In this document: positions 57,901-64,000 of the stretch, piece by piece
Numbering within the stretch: the first letter of the stretch is position 1
Layout of the letters: every line of letters starts with the position of its first letter
Assembly: GCF_009602425.1 (NCBI RefSeq)
Contig: NW_022261427.1
Span: forward strand, 221,339 to 285,338
Direction of reading: 5' to 3'
DNA length: 64,000 nt
Source: Actinia tenebrosa
Lineage: Eukaryota; Cnidaria; Anthozoa; Actiniaria; Actiniidae
Program-made: the position numbers and the translations under genes
Notes under the pieces: model-generated
What the model saw: only the letters and a program-made list of their open reading frames with translations
The model's database searches: none
What the model was told of the DNA's origin: nothing

Positions 57901-57981
57901 GTGAATCAACAAGGAATAAAACTTATGAAAGGATTATTTACGAGAGAAACTCTCTTTTCAACTTACCATGTCAGCCGCCAT
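51948..57981 (-). CDS. Large acidic and arginine/serine-rich nuclear protein, family not identified
   Basis: Four exons: 57981-57967, 57039-56917, 55319-53111, 52114-51948; GT-AG, in frame, 837 residues. Seen in order: a short N terminus with Asp-rich DSDDDDDDNDEDE and a helix LELLRAAALKTMSRK (about 30-46); a long Glu/Asp/Ser-rich region (about 65-300); a Lys-rich region; an RS domain (about 450-640) with many SRSRSP, RRSRSP and SPxR units; a Lys-rich stretch with the basic KKKVVVVKSKEKK; and a C-terminal coiled coil ELDERIARIRQKNLDILRR that resembles the helix of CCDC9-type proteins. RS domains of this kind place it in nuclear speckles or mRNA processing; a precise function cannot be read. 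The 2.2-kb exon 3 is unusually long. The start ATGGCGGCTGACATG is directly followed by a donor. A LINE fragment lies in intron 2. Confidence 0.85.
52223..52608. mobile_element. MITE K in the last intron of the RS-rich gene
   Basis: AGAGTACCGAAGTGTGACGT at the left against AGAGTACCAAAGTGATGACG (reverse complement of the right end); about 386 bp, non-coding. Confidence 0.7.
55555..56590 (-). mobile_element. 5'-truncated LINE (CR1/L2-like non-LTR retrotransposon) fragment in intron 2 of the RS-rich gene
   Basis: Minus-strand frames give the C-terminal part of a reverse transcriptase: LLLNDDKTEFLVIGTRQQ, LGTIFDDSISMDAHI, LVHAFVASRLEYCNSLLYGL, RVQNTAARLITNTRKYDHIT, LHWLPV, and farther on RSFYAAAPTLWNSLP. 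These are signatures of CR1/L2-type elements. The frame is broken at least twice and several n occur, so it is not active. The 3' end near 55600 is followed by AT microsatellite. Confidence 0.85.
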
Positions 57982-59017
57982 ATTGGATAGCTTTACAGCG
58001 CATTCTCCAAGAAATATGACCGCTGGAAATCAGCAGGCTCGCATCAAAACTAATTTTCCTTGAAAACGAAAAATTTATGATATTTCGAATGTTCAATTTT
58101 TTTTTTTCAGCGCTGTGTTAAATAAACTACTTGTTTTCATGAGAAATGAGTTTTTTATTATTATTTATTTGTATACGTATAGGTTTTTATTCCAAATTGT
58201 TTAGAAATCATCTAATTTCCATGGCAATGAGCTTAGCTTAATCGAGTAATTATAATTTTCATATATACAGAAAATTATTGATTATCATAGCTGGAAAAAT
58301 CACGTTAAAACCAGTAATCAGTAATACTACGAAGTTTGAAGGAAATAAATTCAACTCGCTGCCAACATATGATTTTTGCAAAGTGTGAGAAATCAGCCTC
58401 CAAGGAATGTTTTCATTAAAAAATTGGCGGTGCCATTTTTGAGAATTCATATTTTGCGGATATTTGAACTTACTTCGAACTTTACAGTTTTACTAAATTA
58501 ATTTTAACATATTTTTCAAGCTTTGAAAATAGTTTTTTTTATCCTGTGAGTGTTGGAACTACAGGATAAAAGCCGATCGCGAATTACCCAAGCTTATATG
58601 AGACACTCTCAAGGATTATAAGCCTGCGGTTTCTTTTTTAGGTGTCTTCCTTCTGGAGGTGAAATATACATTCAATTATAAAATCTGCAATCACTATTTC
58701 TTTTATTGCATATTTGTATAACTATTGTTCATACAATTTCAAATACTTGTCACTATATTTCCAGAATGGTAGATTGAATAAACTGATTGATTGATTGAAA
58801 AAAACTAGGATGCTTGCCCCAGGCCAAATGGCTTTTTTTTCAATGTCATAAACGCGGCGAAACTACAGTAGCAGTTTTGTTTGCCAAGTGTTAACTGAAA
58901 TGAAAAATAAATAAATAAAAATAAATGGGATTTAGCAGTGGCATTTCTACAGAGTAGCTATTCATCACGCACTGAAATGACTCAAATTGGGGAAAACAAA
59001 GACATCTTATCAAGCCA
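57982..59017. other. Region upstream of the RS-rich gene
   Basis: Expected promoter in the first few hundred bases. No exon or element recognised. Confidence 0.4.
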
Positions 59018-59238
59018 TGAAAGAGTGGAACAATCAAGAATTACTTCACGATCCAACAACATACACAGAACACAAGAAACAACTGTCTTAGCATTAAACT
59101 TCCAAGTCTTNAGACANAATATGCTCGAAAAGGATTCTACTTTATGGCTGCCAAAATATACAATAAACTTTCTATAGATATAAGAAGGATAAAAAATTTT
59201 AAGGATTTTAAAAAACTTTTAGATGAACACTATAAATG
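59018..59238 (+). mobile_element. LINE fragment, C-terminal end of a non-LTR retrotransposon protein
   Basis: One frame reads NTRNNCLSIKLPSL, then YARKGFYFMAAKIYNKLS and FKDFKKLLDEHYK followed by a stop, the typical end of CR1/Jockey-type ORF2. Two n lie inside. Only the last roughly 73 codons remain. Confidence 0.7.
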
Positions 59239-59878
59239 AATTTATTATATATGATCTAATTTATATTTTTATTATTTTAGAGACTATCTTTATATTTTTA
59301 GTTTTTTTTTTTTAGTTTTTTTATTTTTAGCAGGACCCCCATTGATAAGACAGCATTATTGTTGAAGGGTCTTTATATATTCTGCATAAATATTCGTCTT
59401 ATTATGATTATTCGTCTCATCAATTTTTTTCATAACTCAATTTTGTTACGTATTATTGGTTTTCCAGGACCTTCTTGAAAATCACAATAGTGAAGAAGCA
59501 TCCTGTTTAAATATTATTGTAAATAAATAAATCGATTAAACTATCAAACTTATATTGTCGGTTGCGTGGGATCCCTGTGGTTTTCAAAGGCGAGGTTTCC
59601 GAGCTAGATTCTGTGTTGTTTCTTCGCTGTAATATCTGCAAGTTTTGGTTCCTATTTTCGACATTTAAGGCTTTAAATGGTAGGGAAGCAACCAAAAAAC
59701 ATCGGTTTACTTCCAAATAATGTAAGCTTACTAAATATGAATGATGGCCGCATGAAGAATTTTTATTTGGGAGAAAGATTTCTGACATAATACCCTATTT
59801 CTAGTCCGGTAGATAGTTAATGTAGAATAGCTATTTGTTTATAAGCCATAAATTATCTGGCTACAAATAAAAAAATAA
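59239..59878. other. AT-rich stretch without recognised features
   Basis: T-rich after the LINE end; minus-strand frame at 59507-59788 has no recognisable similarity. Confidence 0.4.
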
Positions 59879-60473
59879 TGTTACGGTCGCGGTTCGGAGA
59901 ATGAACCAACGCTTGAACGATCCTCTGGTCTGTCTTCAAGGAAACACGTAGGACCCAGTGAATTGTTGCCAAATGTGTTTTAATAACACCAAAACTAAGG
60001 TTAGATACAAAAATACGACTAAACTAGACAAAACCTAACCTAGTCTAAACTAACTTGACCTTTTAAACTATTACAAACAGTTCAATAGCTTGCCTCCAGA
60101 GCTTTTTTGTCCCCTTGTTCTTCTTCCTCTTCTTCTTTTTCTATAATAGAGTTCTCTCGACCAGCTATAAAGACAGTGTAGACAATATACTAAATGAAGA
60201 CTTTACTTTACGAAGGCTAAACTCAGAGCTCTGGCTGTACTCCTTATATACCTAACTTATTTCTAAATATAGACATTACAATATTTCTAAATACAATCAT
60301 TACATAATTCCAGAATTTGGTTTGTAAATGTACTGAATCAGAGGGCTCTAGACGTTTTCATGAACATAACTCAAGTGGAAGGTTACAGAATGTTCTCGAA
60401 TGTTCTACTCAGTTCTAATTAACAACTAAGCAACCAATACAATAATAGTATGGGCTGATTGGCCCTCATAACA
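59879..60473 (-). mobile_element. Solo LTR of a Ty3/Gypsy-like element (fossil)
   Basis: 595 bp that begins TGTTA and ends TAACA. Read on the minus strand it starts TGTTATGAGGG, carries a TATA box (GGTATATAAGGAG) about 240 bases in and a TTATTAAAA poly(A)-type site near the end, as LTRs do. No internal coding region, second LTR or clear target-site duplication is visible. Family is a best guess. Confidence 0.65.
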
Positions 60474-60959
60474 AAAGAAAAAAAAAGATAAATAATTTTT
60501 GATATCTTAATCAATTAGAGATATGGTTCGTCATCATTACTAGCTTAACTGTCCGGAATATTGAAATTTGAAACACTAAAATTCCCCTGTTTACTTACTA
60601 AAATACACAGCATCGTTAGCTATGTACACAGGAAAAGTTTGTGGCAGGTGGGTTGAGGGGCTTTACATCCCTCCCAGCCATTAGAATTTCGTTTAAGTCA
60701 AACCTAATAGATAAGACTTGCACTAAGAGGTCACGTGACTCAACCTCTTTAAATCAAGCAGTTGTGTCAAAATGGACCCCAGAATTTAAAGAACAGCTGG
60801 ATGTTATTATTAATGGGAGATTTCAGCTAGCTCAATGCGTGACACACAAGAAGCACGTTAAATATAAAATTCAATATTTTTTTTGGAATTGTATGGGAAT
60901 ATTGCATAAAATATAATTGCATTTCCTCTATACTCTATAAAGCTGCTTGCGGACAGAAA

Positions 60960-62480
60960 TCATGAAACTATGCAAATAATATTTGACTAAATTCGAACCC
61001 TGTAACGTCTGCTCCTTAGGAGACTGGTAACCAGCACACAGGGTTTACATATTTAACAATTATTCGCCAAAGGCGAAGTGAATATCGGGGAATATTTACC
61101 GAGGCAAGATAAATATTCACCATAATCACTGAGCCTGAGGGGAATAATTGTTTTAGTATGATTTTAGACTCGAATATCAGAGAGAAGACGAAATTCAGGA
61201 TAAAAGAAAAAACGTTTTAGTTGGTGTTACTTTCAAACTGGCAAACTTTGGAAAGCCTCATAATCACCTNTCCAGCTGTGATTATCGTCTCACAATCACT
61301 GGTCGCTCGACCAATCACAGCACGCGAAATTCTATATTCAAGTCTAAAATTATACGAAAAACAAATAATCTCAATCTCCACAATGGACTTTTTAGATCGA
61401 TTCTAATTTCATATATTTTAGTGATCCCTTGGCGGATTTATACTTAATGCTCTTAGGCTTATCAGTTTTATTTAAGCTCTTTTGGTCTTTGATTGCTTTT
61501 CGTTTATAATCAGTCCATTCACTTAAATGGCAGCCCACCTAACACGGATGAGACATGTGATTCTCCCCCCGCACATCAATCAAACATTCTAGAACAATAC
61601 TATAATATTTTGGAGAAGTTACTCAACCGCTTCTTGCGGAACAAGAATCGTAACATGCAACCCACTGTTTAAGAACTCCTGGGTCCATGTGTACACCATA
61701 TTAATGAATTCTCAGATGGATTTGTCCAAGAGACTGTGAAATGTTTCTCCGATAATTTTATGGCCAGCGAACTGACATTTTTCACTAGACATGGCCAGCT
61801 GATCTTGCGGAAAATGTTAGCCATGCTAATCAGAATCGAGAAAATCTTCAAAACTGTGTCACTTTCAGTCTCCATGAAAGTCGCGGATTTCCAAAGACCT
61901 CAGTAATAAATATGGTTATTAATTTAGCGAATTTAACTTCCCAGAGCAACGAAGGAATTCGTAAAATAATATTTGAATAAAGTTGTGTACAGCAAAATTC
62001 AAGTCGTGTAATGTTTGCTCCTTAGGAGACTGGTAACATCCTAAAAGGACTTCTTAGATTAATTCTATTTCATATCTTTTCGTAATCCCTTGGTGGATTC
62101 CATACTTAATGCTCTAGGATTATAAGTTTTATTTAAGATCTTTGCTGGATTGCTTGTCGTTAATCGGTCCACTCACTTAAATGGCAGCCCACCGAACACA
62201 GGCGAGACGGGAAAAAACACATCTAGCCCCCACCCCCACCCCCCCAGGGGGATCGGATGATAGAGTGGGAAAATGGGGACCCGCTTAGTCTCCAATCATG
62301 CTGAGTCTCGAGATACGTAAATTTTCATTTTTATATTTCGCTATGTTTATTTTATATTTTTGTCTAAAAACCCAAGTTATTGGTCTTTTTGCCTTTTCAT
62401 TTAGATTAAGAAAAACAATCAAACATTCTAGAAAAATACAATGATAGTTTTTAGAGAAGTTACTCCATCGCGGAAGGAAA
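60960..62480. repeat. Directly duplicated repeat block, two diverged copies
   Basis: Copy 1 about 60970-61640, copy 2 about 61960-62480. Shared in order: GCTCCTTAGGAGACTGGTAA, TAATGCTCTTAGG/TAATGCTCTAGG, CACTTAAATGGCAGCCCACC, ATCAAACATTCTAGAA, GAGAAGTTACTC. Copy 1 also holds a short anthozoan-type inverted motif, ATTCGCCAAAGGCGAAGTGA with TAATTGTTTTAGT (61062-61160). Confidence 0.75.
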
Positions 62481-64000
62481 AAATAAAAGCGCCTAAACAC
62501 CTACTGTTTACCCGCTCGGCTCCCATTTTCTGAGTATATATACCGCTAAGAGCAAGTGACCCTAATGACTCTAATAACAATTTGTTATTATATCATGACA
62601 AAGAAACGCCGTAAACATGTCTTTTCTGTAACCTTCATAAAGTGGAAGAAATACGTGTACTTGTATAGTTCAATTGCTGTGTGTGCGATAATTTCCCTGA
62701 ATGAGAACTTGTTTTGACTGCACACAAGGAAATTAATGAGAAAAAAACTAAAAACAATTTTATCGCTCTCATTCGATAGCGCAATCGGCTTTATTGCCTC
62801 CGGGAAAACCAAGATCTAGCCCATACGTTCTCACTCGTATTCAGTCTTATTTTCTTAGTTCATTTCTTCCCATCCTCGCGTTCGTCATTAAGCGTGGGAA
62901 GACGGAGAAAGCGGTGGACTGGCCTCTGAAAAACAAATTTTACAAGAATTAAAGAAACCGATGTAAATGAAACACAGACGGAAAATGACATAAATTAAAA
63001 AATAGGAACGATGGAAATCTTTTGATAATGGAGAATGATATGGAATAATCAGACAAATCTAGATTAGGGAAGTTATGTTTTTCACTTGGGGGGAGGGTAG
63101 GAGAATGAGGCTTCAGAGGGGAGAATCTTCAGTAGAAATTTGACATTTTGGAGGCCGGATCAAACCTAAATATTTTTACAAAAGCTGTTGTTGTCTTAAT
63201 AGAAGAGCCATGAATCTCTTACTGAGTGAAAAGAAGGTGAGCCATTTATTCATTTCGGGATTGCTAAGTGTGAATAATATCAAGCTATTGCTTGTCAACA
63301 CCTCCTAACGTACTAAAGTACAATAGCTTAAGAAGATTATGAACGAAGTGCTTGGTATCGATCGCGATCGGAAGAGTAAATCGGTGGCGTGGATTGGACT
63401 GTATTATTTCTTGAGGATCGACATACACTCTTAAAACATATAATAAAGCTGTGTATTATGTTGATTAAGTGTCACTTCCTCTTCTTGAATATCTCGTATT
63501 GTCAGCGTAGGAAGATATGTTGGTGGAATATTAATTTTTCTTTGGATTGGCCGCATGGTAGAATAGCACGACTCGCTCTTTCTAGACAGCCATCCGCCTT
63601 TAGATATACACATTATGCAAATGAAGTAATTCAAAATAAATATGCTACCACTATTAGTTGTTCAGCTGCTCATTCCGTATATAAATGAAACAAAGTTATT
63701 AAAACACAACTGCAACAGTTGAATATTTTGCTTCAGGGAATACGGCAAAACTTGCTATCATTAAACGAGTGGGTTTTCCCCTTTTTTTCCTGGCTTTCTT
63801 GATATCATTTCCTTTTTATTTCAGCTGTTTTGGCCTGGCCTCTCCCTCTTATTTTACTCATTTTTAGCGTGAATGATAACTAAACTCAAAAATGAATTTC
63901 TTCCTATAGTCGTCAAGTATACTTTCAATATTTTTAGTTGCCCCATAAAATATTATTTTTTCTGAAACCTTTTTTTACGAAATATATGCTTGAATATAAT
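62481..64000. other. Right end of the window, no confident gene
   Basis: Holds a doubtful minus-strand terminal exon at 62860-62925 (good acceptor TTTGTTTTTCAG, 21 codons and a stop) and a resembling open stretch at about 63480-63600. Otherwise AT-rich with no recognised feature. Confidence 0.3.

Noticed and set aside
60641-60916. 91-residue frame next to the solo LTR
   Set aside because: No recognisable domain and no clear promoter or splice sites; likely chance.
61669-61875. 68-residue minus-strand frame
   Set aside because: Lies between the two copies of the duplicated block and shows no protein similarity that I can recognise.

Overview
This window is nuclear DNA from an animal. The genes are AT-rich, interrupted by GT-AG introns and packed with small repeats. 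The gene set (bacterial-type NADP glutamate dehydrogenase with a spliced leader exon, CLPB, a DOK-like adaptor), the intron sizes and the repeat families fit an anthozoan cnidarian, most likely a sea anemone such as Nematostella. The species is an inference; the animal, non-bilaterian character is well supported. Two runs of N (835 and 100 bases) and scattered single n mark a draft assembly.

Layout: 1-8643 (-) ACSF2-type mitochondrial acyl-CoA synthetase, 3' part beyond the left edge; 8942-10830 (+) four-span LAPTM-like membrane protein; 11921-13182 (-) VMA21 V-ATPase assembly factor; 13340-21393 (+) CLPB, the mitochondrial ankyrin/AAA+ disaggregase, 16 exons; 23186-28851 (-) bacterial-type glutamate dehydrogenase, two exons; 30654-32540 (-) small unrecognised protein with a mitochondrial-type N terminus; 32628-35755 (+) ribosomal protein RPS3; 37809-37879 (-) tRNA-Trp(CCA); 38895-39185 (+) one-exon cysteine-rich membrane-module protein; 41913-49029 (+) DOK/IRS-like docking protein (PH, PTB and a tyrosine-rich tail); 51948-57981 (-) large acidic/RS-rich nuclear protein. 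The last 6 kb holds no confident gene: a LINE fragment, a solo LTR and a roughly 1-kb duplicated repeat block.

Three gene pairs are head-to-head over 87-298 bp (ACSF2/LAPTM-like, VMA21/CLPB, small mitochondrial protein/RPS3), so shared bidirectional promoters are likely. Four of the ten protein genes carry N termini that look like mitochondrial targeting signals (ACSF2, CLPB, GDH, the small protein), and two neighbours (LAPTM-like, VMA21) point to the lysosome/V-ATPase. I see no operon and no CRISPR. Introns and spacers are dominated by short non-coding elements with inverted ends (MITEs), several nested in one another, plus tRNA-derived SINEs and minisatellites.

Exon coordinates were derived by reading both strands and joining GT-AG boundaries that keep frame and family similarity; they are predictions without transcript support. 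The most biologically interesting items are the glutamate dehydrogenase of bacterial type, the DOK-like adaptor with a GAB-like C-terminal tyrosine motif, the unrecognised small protein sharing a promoter with RPS3, and the nested MITE families.
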